Origin: Paenibacillus soyae
GTDB taxonomy: Bacteria; Bacillota; Bacilli; Paenibacillales; Paenibacillaceae
Assembly (NCBI RefSeq): GCF_024623455.1
Contig: NZ_JANIPJ010000024.1
Span: 1-64,000, forward strand
Reading direction: 5' to 3'
DNA length: 64,000 nucleotides
Positions 44,475-53,263 of this stretch are shown piece by piece. Position 1 is the stretch's first letter. The number at the start of each line of letters is the position of its first letter. The position numbers and the translations under genes were made by a program. The notes beneath the pieces are model-generated. The model was not told where the DNA came from and ran no database searches. It saw nothing but the letters and a program-made list of their open reading frames with translations.

Positions 44475-45088
44475 CCTTAACGACTCAATGGCTGACGGTG
44501 GCCGTCATGCTGTTATCCGGTCTCGGGATGGGCGTCGTATTCGATGGATACCGCGTCGTGTCGAACGAGCTGAGATTTCCGCGCTGGTGGCTGCCGGTGC
44601 TCGATATCCTTTATTGGATGGCGGCCGCGGTCGTCGTCTTCCTAATGCTGTATGCCAGCAACAATGGCGAGGTGCGGGCATACGTTTTTTTGGGACTGGC
44701 TATCGGCGTCATTCTGTATTATTGGCTGCTTAGCAAGCAAGTGATCGCGCTCGTGAAATGGGTCATAGAGGCGGTCCGGGCGCTGATCCGTTTCTTGCTC
44801 AAGGTGTTCGATTTTGTCATCATTAAACCGATTCTCCTGCTATATAAGGCGGTTCTTGTCATCTTGGGATTTGGGACTGCGCTCACTATTTTCCTCCTGA
44901 AAATTGTGGTACAATTGGTTCGTCCAATTTGGCTTTTGCTGCTATGGCTGGCAAAACCGGTCACGCGTCCGATGGGGCGATGGCTGAAGCCGCACTGGGA
45001 GCGATGGCGCGCGGAGGAACGTCTCATGAAGGGACTGGCTGCCGTGAAGAGCCTTTGGAATCAATGGTTCAGGAGGGAGAAGCGATAA
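44471..45088 (+). CDS. yabQ: Spore cortex biosynthesis protein YabQ
   Basis: A 205-residue membrane protein with four to five hydrophobic segments in the N-terminal 160 residues and a basic tail. The YRVVSNELRF...VLDILYWMAAAVVVFLML region fits YabQ. GTG start overlaps yabP by four bases; its stop overlaps divIC (TAATG). Confidence 0.92.
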   Translation: MTLTTQWLTVAVMLLSGLGMGVVFDGYRVVSNELRFPRWWLPVLDILYWMAAAVVVFLMLYASNNGEVRAYVFLGLAIGVILYYWLLSKQVIALVKWVIEAVRALIRFLLKVFDFVIIKPILLLYKAVLVILGFGTALTIFLLKIVVQLVRPIWLLLLWLAKPVTRPMGRWLKPHWERWRAEERLMKGLAAVKSLWNQWFRREKR

Positions 45089-45390
45089 TGGCAACTGCTA
45101 CTGCGAAGCAGTCGGCACCGGCCTCGAAACGCCGGTACAGGCTCTGGATGATGTTCGTCGTCCTGTTCATGGGCTGGGCGGGTTATACGTTATTCGGACA
45201 GATGCAGCAGCAGAAGGCAACGTACCAGAAGCTGACCACCATCGAGGACGGGATCGAGGAGACTCGCGCCCAGACCGAAGAACTGACCAAGAGAGTCGAA
45301 CAATTGAACGATCCGGAGTATATCTCTCAGCTCGCGACCAAGGAACTGGGCATGGTGAAAGAGGGAGAACAGCAGATCTTCAGCGAATAA
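45088..45390 (+). CDS. divIC: Cell division protein DivIC (FtsB-like)
   Basis: A 100-residue bitopic divisome protein: basic cytoplasmic N-terminus (1-~20), a single membrane helix (about 22-40), then an extracytoplasmic coiled coil (about 44-80) and a conserved YISQLATKELGMVKEGE end. It partners FtsL and DivIB. ATG 45088 after AGGAGGGAG, sharing one base with the yabQ stop. Longer upstream frames are inside yabQ. Confidence 0.94.
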   Translation: MATATAKQSAPASKRRYRLWMMFVVLFMGWAGYTLFGQMQQQKATYQKLTTIEDGIEETRAQTEELTKRVEQLNDPEYISQLATKELGMVKEGEQQIFSE

Positions 45391-45419
45391 TCCGGGCGGC
45401 CTGGCAGGATGAACGTCTG

Positions 45420-45449
45420 TTGACCTTGCTTCCGCCATTCGGTTATAAT
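45420..45449 (+). promoter_or_regulatory. yabR promoter
   Basis: TTGACC, 18 bp, TATAAT, 140 bp before yabR, leaving a long structured leader. Confidence 0.75.
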
Positions 45450-45501
45450 CACGGTAGATACAAGACTTTTGCTTACGGGGCGTTTTTGTTCCATATATCA
45501 T

Positions 45502-45566
45502 GCTTACGAAGTAAGTTTTGTTTCATCATTCGCCTAGATATAGGCGATAAGCTTTCAACAAAACTT
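45502..45566 (+). repeat. Structured leader of yabR with the GCTTACGAAG word
   Basis: GCTTACGAAG (45502-45511), then AAGTTTTGTT (45513-45522) exactly complementary to AACAAAACTT (45557-45566), enclosing a hairpin CGCCTA-GATA-TAGGCG. The arm is followed by TTAAG, so it could attenuate transcription or regulate translation of this RNA-binding protein. Confidence 0.7.
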
Positions 45567-45589
45567 TTAAGAGAGGAACATTTTATTTT

Positions 45590-46090
45590 ATGGCAATTGA
45601 AGTGGGCGCCAAGTTAGAAGGAAAAGTGACGGGCATCACGCATTTCGGGGCATTTGTCGACTTGTCGGGAGGTGTCACGGGTCTTGTTCACATTTCTGAG
45701 ATTGCCGATAACTACGTCAAGGACGTGAAGGATCACCTAAAGATCGACGACGTCGTCAAGGTCAAAGTGATCAACGTGGACAAGGACGGAAAGATCGGAC
45801 TCTCCATCAAGCAAGCCATTGATCGGCCGGAAGGTCATCAGCCACCACCCCCACGCGAGCGCTCAGGCGCAGGCGGATTCGGCGGCGGCGGCGGAGATCG
45901 TTTCAACCGCGGAGGCCAAGACCGAGGCGGACGTCCCTTCAACAAGCAATCGGGTGGCAGACCATCATTTGGCAAACCGTCATTCGAGGATAAAATGTCA
46001 CGCTTCTTGAAAGATAGCGAAGAGCGGATTTCTTCCCTGAAGAAGAACACGGAAGGCAAACGCGGCGGACGCGGAGCCAAGCGAGTATAA
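45590..46090 (+). CDS. yabR: S1 RNA-binding domain protein YabR
   Basis: A 166-residue protein with an N-terminal S1 domain (about 5-73, GAKLEGKVTGITHFGAFVDLSGGVTGLVHISEI) and a Gly/Arg/Phe-rich disordered region (about 80-125) resembling RGG-type RNA-binding tails. A charged C-terminal helix and a Lys/Arg end follow. ATG 12 bases after AGAGGA. Long structured leader upstream. Confidence 0.93.
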   Translation: MAIEVGAKLEGKVTGITHFGAFVDLSGGVTGLVHISEIADNYVKDVKDHLKIDDVVKVKVINVDKDGKIGLSIKQAIDRPEGHQPPPPRERSGAGGFGGGGGDRFNRGGQDRGGRPFNKQSGGRPSFGKPSFEDKMSRFLKDSEERISSLKKNTEGKRGGRGAKRV

Positions 46091-46114
46091 CATCAAGCGC
46101 ATACGAATAGATAC

Positions 46115-46146
46115 AGCGAAGCCTTAATTGGCTTCGCTTTTTTGTT
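46115..46146 (+). terminator. yabR terminator
   Basis: AGCGAAGCC-TTAATT-GGCTTCGCT followed by a T run. Confidence 0.92.
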
Positions 46147-46181
46147 GTCTGGGCGGGGGGAGCCCAGGGGTGTAGTCGGAG

Positions 46182-46254
46182 TAGACGTTCCTGGCACGTC
46201 TAAACGTCGAAACCGTGATGCTGCGGCACAAATAGACGTTCCTGGCACATCTAA
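46182..46254. repeat. Pair of direct 22-bp repeats, each palindromic
   Basis: AGACGTTCCTGGCAC(G/A)TCTAA occurs at 46182-46203 and 46233-46254, 51 bp apart. The first forms TAGACGT-TCCTGGC-ACGTCTA, a perfect 7-bp inverted repeat; the second has one mismatch. They lie in the otherwise gene-free 560-bp yabR-spoIIE spacer. Confidence 0.8.
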
Positions 46255-46621
46255 AGTCATAAGTGCTCCCTTTTCCGATCCATCCCAGCGCGCGCCAAAG
46301 GCAACAATCGCAGGCATCTGACGGCGCCGTTTGTCGCATCCGCTATCCCTGTCGAGGGGACGGGCTCAAAAGTCGTTTTGCCGAATATGCCTATCCGCGA
46401 GAAATAGTTTTCCCCTTACCTCCTCCATTCCCGACAGGTTACGGCGTCGATTCGTCAAAGAATAGACGCGCGCGCTTGTGCAATTTGTTGACGGAGACGA
46501 CAGCGGACGGCGCATCGAACGGCGTTCAAAGCCAGCGTCAGCCTGCGATTGACACGGTCATGACAAGGACTGCGAAGCGCTTCCATTTTGTCGGAAAAAA
46601 CTTTTGGCCTTGCTACGATAA

Positions 46622-46654
46622 CTGACAAACTTCATCCGGACAAGCACCTATAAT
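46622..46654 (+). promoter_or_regulatory. spoIIE promoter with 21-bp spacer
   Basis: CTGACA (46622-46627), 21 bp, TATAAT (46649-46654). The 21-bp spacing is that of the Spo0A~P-activated spoIIE promoter of B. subtilis. TGTCGGA (46589-46595), one base off a 0A box, lies just upstream. Confidence 0.6.
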
Positions 46655-46712
46655 GGGGAACACAATAAACTCGGAATGGTGGTGCTTGTTAATGTGGAAG
46701 AAGGAGAGCGTG

Positions 46713-49190
46713 ATGGGTAACCCGGCGGCAATGAAGCGGGAAGGACTCTTCCGAAATGCCGCGCAGCGAGTGAAGGAGATGAGAGCCGTCAAGGGGACGG
46801 CTTCCATGCTCCTGGCGAAGAAGTGGACGATTCTGCTGGTCGCCGTCGCTTTTCTGCTTGGACGAGCTGTTATCCTGGAGTCGCTGATGCCGTTTGCCGC
46901 CGCTTATTTTGCCGTCATTTATTTCATGAGGAAGGACATCTACGGTTATATCGCCGTGTCTCTCGTAGCGGGGAGCTGGTTCGCGGCCGATCCGGCGCCG
47001 CTCTGGATCGCGATGGAGATCGCCGTGCTGTTCTTATTGATGAAGGGGCTGGAGGCTTACGAGAAGGCGGAGCTGTCAACCGCGCCGTTGCTCGTGTTCA
47101 CGGCAACGCTGCTTGTTCAAATGTTCGGCGTGTTCATCGGCGAGAGCCTAAGCTGGTACAGCTTCATGATGGTCCTCGTGGAAGCGGCGCTGGCCTTCGT
47201 TCTGACGCTGGTGTTCATCCACGCGCTTCCGGTGCTGACGATGACGAAGAAATCGGCCGCTCTCAAGCACGAGGAAATTATTTGCGTCATGATATTGCTC
47301 GCATCCGTCATGACGGGCGCGGTCGGCTGGGTGTTCTACGGCATGTCGGCCGAGCATGTCATGTCCCGTTATATGCTGCTACTGTTCGCCATGGCCGGCG
47401 GCGCTCCGCTTGGGGCTTCGGTCGGCGTCGTGGCGGGGCTCATCCTCAGTCTCGCGGATTTCAGCGCGGTCGTGCAGATGAGCATGCTCGCTTTCGCCGG
47501 CTTGCTGGCGGGGCTTCTACGAGATGGAGGCAAGATGGCGGCTGCTTTCGGCATGCTGCTCGGCACGTCCATCCTTTCTATATATATCGGGACCGGACCC
47601 GACGTCATGAGCTCGACGTGGGAATCGGTTGCGGCCGCCACGCTGCTGCTCCTTACACCGCGGGGCGTCATTCGGACGATCGCCAGGTACGTGCCCGGCA
47701 CGAACGAACACGCCAAGTCGCAGCATGAGTATGCCAAGCGGGTGCGGGAAGTGACGGCGGAGCGGGTATCCCAATTCTCGGATGTATTCCGTCAATTATC
47801 GAAGAGCTTCGGACAGCTGAACCAGAACGTGACCGAGGTGAAGAAGGAGGAGGAGATCGGGCATTTCATGAACGCGGTGGCGGAGCGGAGCTGCGCGAGC
47901 TGCCATCGTCAGAAGGCATGCTGGGAGGATAAGTTCTTCCATACTTACAAAATGATGACCGACATGATGTCGGCGGTCGAGGAGGATCGGGTTCCGGCAT
48001 CGAAGGAGCAGCCGAGGACATGGACGTCGCATTGCGTGAAATCTTCGCAGGTGCTGTCCGTTATGAAGCATCAATACGAGCTGCATCAGAACAACAAGCA
48101 TTGGAAGAAGCAAATCGTGGATTCCCGTCAGCTTGTCGCGGATCAATTGCTCGGCGTGTCCCAGGTCATGGAGGACTTGTCCAGAGAGATCAAGCGCGAA
48201 GGTCAGACGCTGCATTTGCAGGAGGAACAAATCAGGGAGGCGGTCGAGGGTTTAGGCTTGTCCATTCAGGGCGTTGATATCGTCAATTTGGAGGAGGGGA
48301 ACGTCGAGATCGAGGTTTACCATTCGTTCGAGAAGGGCTTCGACGAATGCCGCAAAATTATTGCGCCGCTGCTCAGCGACATTCTCGGCGAGCATATCGC
48401 GGTGAAGACGGAGGTGCCGCCCGCCAAGAACGGGGAGCCGACGATGGTAACCTTCACGTCGGCGAAGCAATTCGAGATCGAGACGGGCGTGGCCGGAGCG
48501 GCCAAGGGAGGCGATCTGCTGTCGGGAGACAGCTTCAGCCTGGTGGAGCTCGGCAACGGGAAGTTCGCGGTCGCGATCAGCGACGGCATGGGCAACGGGG
48601 AGCGCGCGCGCCAGGAGAGCAGCGCGGCGTTATCCATCCTGCAGCAACTGCTGCAATCGGGCATGGACGAGAAGCTGGCGGTGAAATCGGTGAACTCCGT
48701 CCTGCTGCTCCGCTCCTCAGAGGAGATGTACGCGACGGTCGATCTGGCGATCGTCGATCTCTATACCGCGCACACGACGTTTATGAAGATAGGCTCCACG
48801 CCAAGCTTCATCAAACGCGGCAAAGAAGTCATTCCGATTACGGCAAATAATTTGCCGATTGGCATCATTCAGGATATTGACGTCGATTTTGTCTCCATGC
48901 AATTGCAGCCGGGCGATACGCTAGTCATGATGAGCGACGGCATCTATGACGCGCCGGGCCATGCGGTGAACAAAGAGCTGTGGATGAAGCGCATTATCGG
49001 CGAGATGCAAACCGATGATCCGCAGGAGCTGGCCGATGCGCTGCTCGAGCGCGTCGTGCGCCACCACGAGGGTGAGATCGTGGACGACATGACCGTGCTC
49101 GTCGCGCGCGTGGACAAGCACCAGCCGGAGTGGGCGTCCTTCCGCTGGCCGGGCGTCACCCGCATGGAGCGGCCAAGGACGGTGAGCTAG
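46713..49190 (+). CDS. spoIIE: Stage II sporulation protein E (PP2C phosphatase)
   Basis: An 825-residue protein phosphatase. About ten membrane helices (about 30-330), a central regulatory/FtsZ-interacting region with CASCHRQKACW (about 395), and a C-terminal PP2C domain (about 590-805) with SDGMGNGERARQES and MSDGIYD metal-binding motifs. It dephosphorylates SpoIIAA to free sigma-F and acts at the polar septum. Start at ATG 46713, six bases after AAGGAG; the longer frame from 46653 begins inside the -10. Confidence 0.96.
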   Translation: MGNPAAMKREGLFRNAAQRVKEMRAVKGTASMLLAKKWTILLVAVAFLLGRAVILESLMPFAAAYFAVIYFMRKDIYGYIAVSLVAGSWFAADPAPLWIAMEIAVLFLLMKGLEAYEKAELSTAPLLVFTATLLVQMFGVFIGESLSWYSFMMVLVEAALAFVLTLVFIHALPVLTMTKKSAALKHEEIICVMILLASVMTGAVGWVFYGMSAEHVMSRYMLLLFAMAGGAPLGASVGVVAGLILSLADFSAVVQMSMLAFAGLLAGLLRDGGKMAAAFGMLLGTSILSIYIGTGPDVMSSTWESVAAATLLLLTPRGVIRTIARYVPGTNEHAKSQHEYAKRVREVTAERVSQFSDVFRQLSKSFGQLNQNVTEVKKEEEIGHFMNAVAERSCASCHRQKACWEDKFFHTYKMMTDMMSAVEEDRVPASKEQPRTWTSHCVKSSQVLSVMKHQYELHQNNKHWKKQIVDSRQLVADQLLGVSQVMEDLSREIKREGQTLHLQEEQIREAVEGLGLSIQGVDIVNLEEGNVEIEVYHSFEKGFDECRKIIAPLLSDILGEHIAVKTEVPPAKNGEPTMVTFTSAKQFEIETGVAGAAKGGDLLSGDSFSLVELGNGKFAVAISDGMGNGERARQESSAALSILQQLLQSGMDEKLAVKSVNSVLLLRSSEEMYATVDLAIVDLYTAHTTFMKIGSTPSFIKRGKEVIPITANNLPIGIIQDIDVDFVSMQLQPGDTLVMMSDGIYDAPGHAVNKELWMKRIIGEMQTDDPQELADALLERVVRHHEGEIVDDMTVLVARVDKHQPEWASFRWPGVTRMERPRTVS

Positions 49191-49295
49191 GATGAATGCA
49201 TCTGCGATGAAGTCCAATTCGGCGTTTAATCATAAGCAGAAATGTATCCCTTTTAATGATTCATAACCACATGAATGGCTTCATGAAACAGAAAG

Positions 49296-49329
49296 ACCGT
49301 GCGGAAATCCCAAAACCGCGCGGTTTTTG
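49296..49329 (+). terminator. spoIIE terminator
   Basis: ACCGTGCGG / CCGCGCGGT stem (one G-U/mismatch) and TTTTGTGTTGTTTTTT. Confidence 0.75.
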
Positions 49330-49348
49330 TGTTGTTTTTTTAATAAGG

Positions 49349-49377
49349 AACAAACTTTCCGCCAAATTGGCGGGTAA
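49349..49377 (+). promoter_or_regulatory. Candidate ECF-type promoter and palindrome before the sigma gene
   Basis: GGAACAAACTTT followed 12-16 bp later by CGGGTA resembles an ECF promoter (GAAC...CGT). Inside it lies the perfect 15-bp palindrome CCGCCAA-A-TTGGCGG (49359-49373). Autoregulation is plausible. Confidence 0.4.
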
Positions 49378-49411
49378 TACTTAATAGAACAGCAAGAAAG
49401 AGGTGAACGAA

Positions 49412-49936
49412 GTGGAGCGAGAGATGATCGGCCGAATCATCCAAGGCGACAGAGAGGCGTTCCGCCATTTATATGATGAATATTTCGATTATGCGATGCG
49501 AACGGCGATCGTGGTGACCAAACATGCGGAGTGGGCGAAGGATGCGGTGCAGGAGACGTTCCTTCGCGTCTATCGGAATATGTGGCAATACGATCAAGGA
49601 AAGCCGTTTAAGCCGTGGTTCTACTGTATTCTGCTTAGGGAATGCTACCGGATCATGGAGCGGGAGAAGAAGGTCGTGCCGCTGAGTGAGCAGCTCGAGC
49701 GGATCGGGGTGGAGCCGGAATTGCCGGACGCGAACGTCGATATCTATGAGGCGCTGCAGTCTATGAACGATATGTACCGGATTCCGCTTATCCTCAAATA
49801 TTTGCACGACTATAGCGAGAAAGAAATCGCCGATATGCTAGAGCTTAACGTGAACACGCTGAAATCGCGCCTCCACAAAGGACGAGAGAAAATGAGAAGC
49901 AGCTTGGGAGGGGAGCCGTATGGATCAAAAGCTTAA
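49412..49936 (+). CDS. ECF RNA polymerase sigma factor
   Basis: A 174-residue sigma-70 family ECF factor. Region 2 (about 10-80, YDEYFDYAMRTAIVVTKHAEWAKDAVQETFLRVYRNMWQYD) and region 4 with the helix-turn-helix EKEIADMLELNVNTLKSRLHKGREKM (about 132-157) are clear. GTG 49412 seven bases after AAGAGGT; GTG 49403 overlaps that site. It overlaps the anti-sigma gene by 17 bases. Which ECF group it belongs to is not decidable by eye. Confidence 0.93.
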   Translation: MEREMIGRIIQGDREAFRHLYDEYFDYAMRTAIVVTKHAEWAKDAVQETFLRVYRNMWQYDQGKPFKPWFYCILLRECYRIMEREKKVVPLSEQLERIGVEPELPDANVDIYEALQSMNDMYRIPLILKYLHDYSEKEIADMLELNVNTLKSRLHKGREKMRSSLGGEPYGSKA

Positions 49937-50705
49937 GGACCGACTACAGGAAGAAAGCCGATATCCCGACAGTCTGAAGGAAGACCTGTGGGCGCAAATC
50001 GAATCGCAGCTGGAGGCTTTGCCTCCGGGAATGACAGAACAATCTCGAACTCTATCACGCAGCCTAGAGCATGACAACAAGAAGAGGAGAGTGTCCCGCA
50101 TGAAAATTGTAAAAGTATCGACCGGCATAGCCGCTGCCGTTATCGCCGTTACCGCGTTCCTCGCGCTGCCGGCCGGCACGGCGTTCATGAAGAGCATTCA
50201 GGACTGGTTCGCGCCGGAGAAGGAAATCGAGATCGAGCTGGAGGGCGACAAGGAGACCACGCAGGGGCAGGTTCACGTGGATCAAGAGAGCCGGTACGCC
50301 ATCTATTATGACAAAGAACGCTACAAGCTCGTGCAGGAGAACGACAAGGACGTCATTACGACGATCGATCTGCTGCCGGCCGAATATCCGGAGGTATCCT
50401 TGACGATCGAGCAGAACGTGAGTAAAAAACCGGAGGAGCTGGCGTCCGAGATTGCCGGGCAGCTTGCATCGCAGTACTCCGACGTCCGGGAAATCGAGCA
50501 GGTAACCGATCCGGTGAACGGCTACTGGATCCATGCCATCGACGGCAGCGACCGCCTCAGTCCGGTCATCGACGTCTACATCGTCAGCAACGAGCAGCAG
50601 GGCAGCTTTATCCTGACAAGCCGCTTCTTCCTCGAAGCCGCCGAAGGACATGGCTCCCGGTTCACGCAGACGCTCAAGGAGTTTCAGGTGCTGAAGCCGG
50701 AATAA
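49920..50705 (+). CDS. Transmembrane anti-sigma factor
   Basis: A 261-residue protein: cytoplasmic N-terminal ~60 residues with a short helical sigma-binding part, one membrane helix (about 65-87, IAAAVIAVTAFLALPAG) and a ~170-residue external domain with DUF4367-like character (WFAPEK, then YKLVQ...DVYIV). By overlap with the ECF gene it is the cognate anti-sigma. No zinc-binding HxxxCxxC motif, so not of the ZAS class. Confidence 0.85.
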   Translation: MDQKLKDRLQEESRYPDSLKEDLWAQIESQLEALPPGMTEQSRTLSRSLEHDNKKRRVSRMKIVKVSTGIAAAVIAVTAFLALPAGTAFMKSIQDWFAPEKEIEIELEGDKETTQGQVHVDQESRYAIYYDKERYKLVQENDKDVITTIDLLPAEYPEVSLTIEQNVSKKPEELASEIAGQLASQYSDVREIEQVTDPVNGYWIHAIDGSDRLSPVIDVYIVSNEQQGSFILTSRFFLEAAEGHGSRFTQTLKEFQVLKPE

Positions 50706-50719
50706 CGACTATACGATGC

Positions 50720-50755
50720 AAAGAAGCCGCCCCGGCAAGGAGCGGCTTCTTTCCC
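50720..50755. terminator. Bidirectional terminator between convergent genes
   Basis: AAAGAAGCCGC / GCGGCTTCTTT, 11-bp stem; T-rich on the + strand (TTTCCCTTT) and TTTGCAT on the - strand. Serves the anti-sigma gene and the AraC gene. Confidence 0.85.
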
Positions 50756-50756
50756 T

Positions 50757-53027
50757 TTAACCCGTACGCCCCATCGCGTCGCTTCGTTTGCGATACTCGC
50801 CGGGGGCGATGCCATGCCATTTTTTGAAGGCGCGGTTGAAGGATGTCGTATTCGGGTAACCCACCATGCGGCCGATGTCGTTAATGTTCAGCGACGTGTC
50901 CATAAGCAGCTCCGTCGCTTTGGCCATCCGGATGCCGCCGAGATGCTCTATGAAGTTGACTCCGGTCTTTTCCTTCAAATAGGTAGAGAGGTAGGTGGGC
51001 GACATGTTCAGCTCGGCTGCCAAATAATCGAGCGACAAATCCTCGGCATACTTCGTTTCCATAATGTCCATGATTCGAAGGACGGTCGGATCCTCAGGTG
51101 CTTCATCGGTTTTCGCGAGGAGGGAGCCGGCAACGGCGACAAATTGGATCAGCCATTCCTTGTATTCCTTGAGCGAGCATGCGGAAGACAGCTTTCTTCG
51201 CAGAGAGCGGAGCGTCCAGAGCGCTCCGGGATCGGGATTTCCCCTGAGCGCATCGAGCTGTGCGGAGATCATGATCGTGATCTGCTCCGTGAAGCTGCGA
51301 ATTTGGCGCGCGGAGGCGCAGGCGGCCTGCATGTCGCCCAGCGCCGCCTCCAGCAATCGCACGGCGCTTTCATCCTGCCCTTTGCGGAGGTATGTCGTGA
51401 GCAGCTGCGCGTCATAGTCGGATAGGCGAGGCTGCTCCGGCAGCATTCGCGTCTTCGTAATGATCTGCGTCTCCTCCAGCAGCATCGCTTGGTCTGCCAT
51501 GGCCTTTACTTGCTCGTAGGCGTAATGGCACTGGGAAGCGTGCTCGAATCTCGAGCTGACCGCAATCGTTACGAAGCCGAACCGGGATAGCAGGTCCAAT
51601 CCGGCTTTTAGCTTGTTCAGCATATCGGTGAGAGAAGCGCTGTTCCCGTTCCGAATGACCGTGAGCAGCTGCTGCGGCTCCATGAGTAAGGTGTGCGCAT
51701 CCGGGTAATAAGCGGAAACCGTCTTCCCGATTTGTTCGTTCAAAGCGCGTACGGCATGTTCCGGCCGGTTATCCGGAAGAGCCTCAGGTTCTTGGCGGAG
51801 CCGAATGTCGTACAGGATGACGTCGAAGGCTCCTTCCTCTAGCTGCCACTCCTCCCACCGCTCGACAAGTCCGTTCATGTTTTTCAGCAGACCGATGTAA
51901 CCAAAGTTGGTCATGGCGGCGCGCTGCCTCTCCATATGCTTTCTCGCAGCTTCCCTTTCATTCAGCAGCTCCCGAACGAAGAGGTCGAGTCGCATGAATT
52001 CCCGAATCCCGCCGGAAGCGGGGGACGCGCCGGAGCGGCTCTGAACGTTCTCTATGAATTGAAGAGCCGGCCGCTTCAGACGTTTGCCTATCCAATAGGT
52101 TGACGCGAGCGCAATAAGAACGACCAAGGCGAAAGCGAGGATGGCCCATAAACGAATAGCATGGACCTCTGCAGCGTCGTACGGGACCTCCGCGTAATAG
52201 CTTCTTCCCCAGTCATCCTGCACATGCAGCAGCAGCCGGTTATCCTGGAGGACGTATGCTTTACCGCTTAGAAGCGCTTCCCTATTCCAGGCTTCCGATA
52301 AAGGCTCTGACTGGTACAGCAGGCGTCCCGTATCGTCCTCCACTCGAAGGGCCCACTCTTTTCGATTGTCTCCGAACAGGTAGGCATCCATCGTCTCTTC
52401 CACGTTCCAGAGCGCAATAAGCTGATACGGTTCGCCCGGCAAGGAGAAGGTGAGAGGGATCACCGTGTTTTTTTGCGCCGGAAACAACGCGTTTCGGAAG
52501 GAGGCCGCGGGCAGCATAGAGGCAAAGCGCTCCTTATTCAAATGCTCCTCCCAAAAGGAAGCCGAATAGGAGTCGCTCGCATAAGCGCGTTCAAAAAGGT
52601 CGGCGGAGGTGCTGCTTCCGTTCTGATCAACGGCGAGTCCCCGGTCGGCATAATGAACGATAAGGCCTTCCAAATGGAGCAGCGGATTGTGGGCAGTGGC
52701 GCGCAGTACATTCGTGATCCGGTATGTTCCCGGTACGGAGGAGACGTGGGTGCCCGAATCGCCGTTGTCTTTGTTGAACTCGCGGACGATAGGGTCCTGA
52801 TAGATTTGATTCAGCGCCGTGTTCAATTGCTCGATATGCATGTCGAGCAGCTCGGCGGCCTGATTCCATTCGGCGAGTCTGGCGTCGATCGTTTTTTGCT
52901 TGAGCTTGTTTTGGAAGAGGAATAGAAGAGCTCCGCTGCAGAGGGCGAACAGCAGCAGAATGGAAAGCGAACAAAAGGCGATATTTCCCGATATGGTATT
53001 GAAGCGAAACAGAAGCCGGCGACCCAT
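50757..53027 (-). CDS. Membrane-bound AraC-family transcription regulator
   Basis: A 756-residue protein. Membrane helix near the N-terminus (about 15-37), external sensor domain (about 40-285), second helix (about 288-308, WAILAFALVVLIALASTYWIG), a cytoplasmic HAMP/linker region, and a C-terminal AraC HTH pair (about 650-750: LDYLAAELNMSPTYLSTYLKEKTG and INDIGRMVGYPNTTSFNRAFKKWHG). This design is abundant in Paenibacillus and usually controls neighbouring carbohydrate or surface genes. It is divergent from the SLH gene, a likely target. ATG after AAGGAGATG. Confidence 0.9.
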   Translation of the reverse strand: MGRRLLFRFNTISGNIAFCSLSILLLFALCSGALLFLFQNKLKQKTIDARLAEWNQAAELLDMHIEQLNTALNQIYQDPIVREFNKDNGDSGTHVSSVPGTYRITNVLRATAHNPLLHLEGLIVHYADRGLAVDQNGSSTSADLFERAYASDSYSASFWEEHLNKERFASMLPAASFRNALFPAQKNTVIPLTFSLPGEPYQLIALWNVEETMDAYLFGDNRKEWALRVEDDTGRLLYQSEPLSEAWNREALLSGKAYVLQDNRLLLHVQDDWGRSYYAEVPYDAAEVHAIRLWAILAFALVVLIALASTYWIGKRLKRPALQFIENVQSRSGASPASGGIREFMRLDLFVRELLNEREAARKHMERQRAAMTNFGYIGLLKNMNGLVERWEEWQLEEGAFDVILYDIRLRQEPEALPDNRPEHAVRALNEQIGKTVSAYYPDAHTLLMEPQQLLTVIRNGNSASLTDMLNKLKAGLDLLSRFGFVTIAVSSRFEHASQCHYAYEQVKAMADQAMLLEETQIITKTRMLPEQPRLSDYDAQLLTTYLRKGQDESAVRLLEAALGDMQAACASARQIRSFTEQITIMISAQLDALRGNPDPGALWTLRSLRRKLSSACSLKEYKEWLIQFVAVAGSLLAKTDEAPEDPTVLRIMDIMETKYAEDLSLDYLAAELNMSPTYLSTYLKEKTGVNFIEHLGGIRMAKATELLMDTSLNINDIGRMVGYPNTTSFNRAFKKWHGIAPGEYRKRSDAMGRTG

Positions 53028-53263
53028 CCTCGCGTCATCTCCTTCACGTACCGTTACTTATATTACTCCTATCGTACAAGCTTCGCGTCGCCTAAGTATT
53101 AAGGCCATGTTTAGATATTGTGAAGAACGAATCGGAAGAAAGGGAAAGGATCGGAAGAAACGGCAATAACGCTGCAAAGGCTAGCATTGTACCATAGGTT
53201 TTGGACGTCCTCGGCCTGCCAGACGAAGGGCCGGCAACTAATGAACCCAGGAGTGTGTGAACC

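Noticed and set aside
46263..46625. 120-codon frame in the yabR-spoIIE spacer
   Set aside because: No start signal, mixed composition, contains spacer palindromes; not coding.
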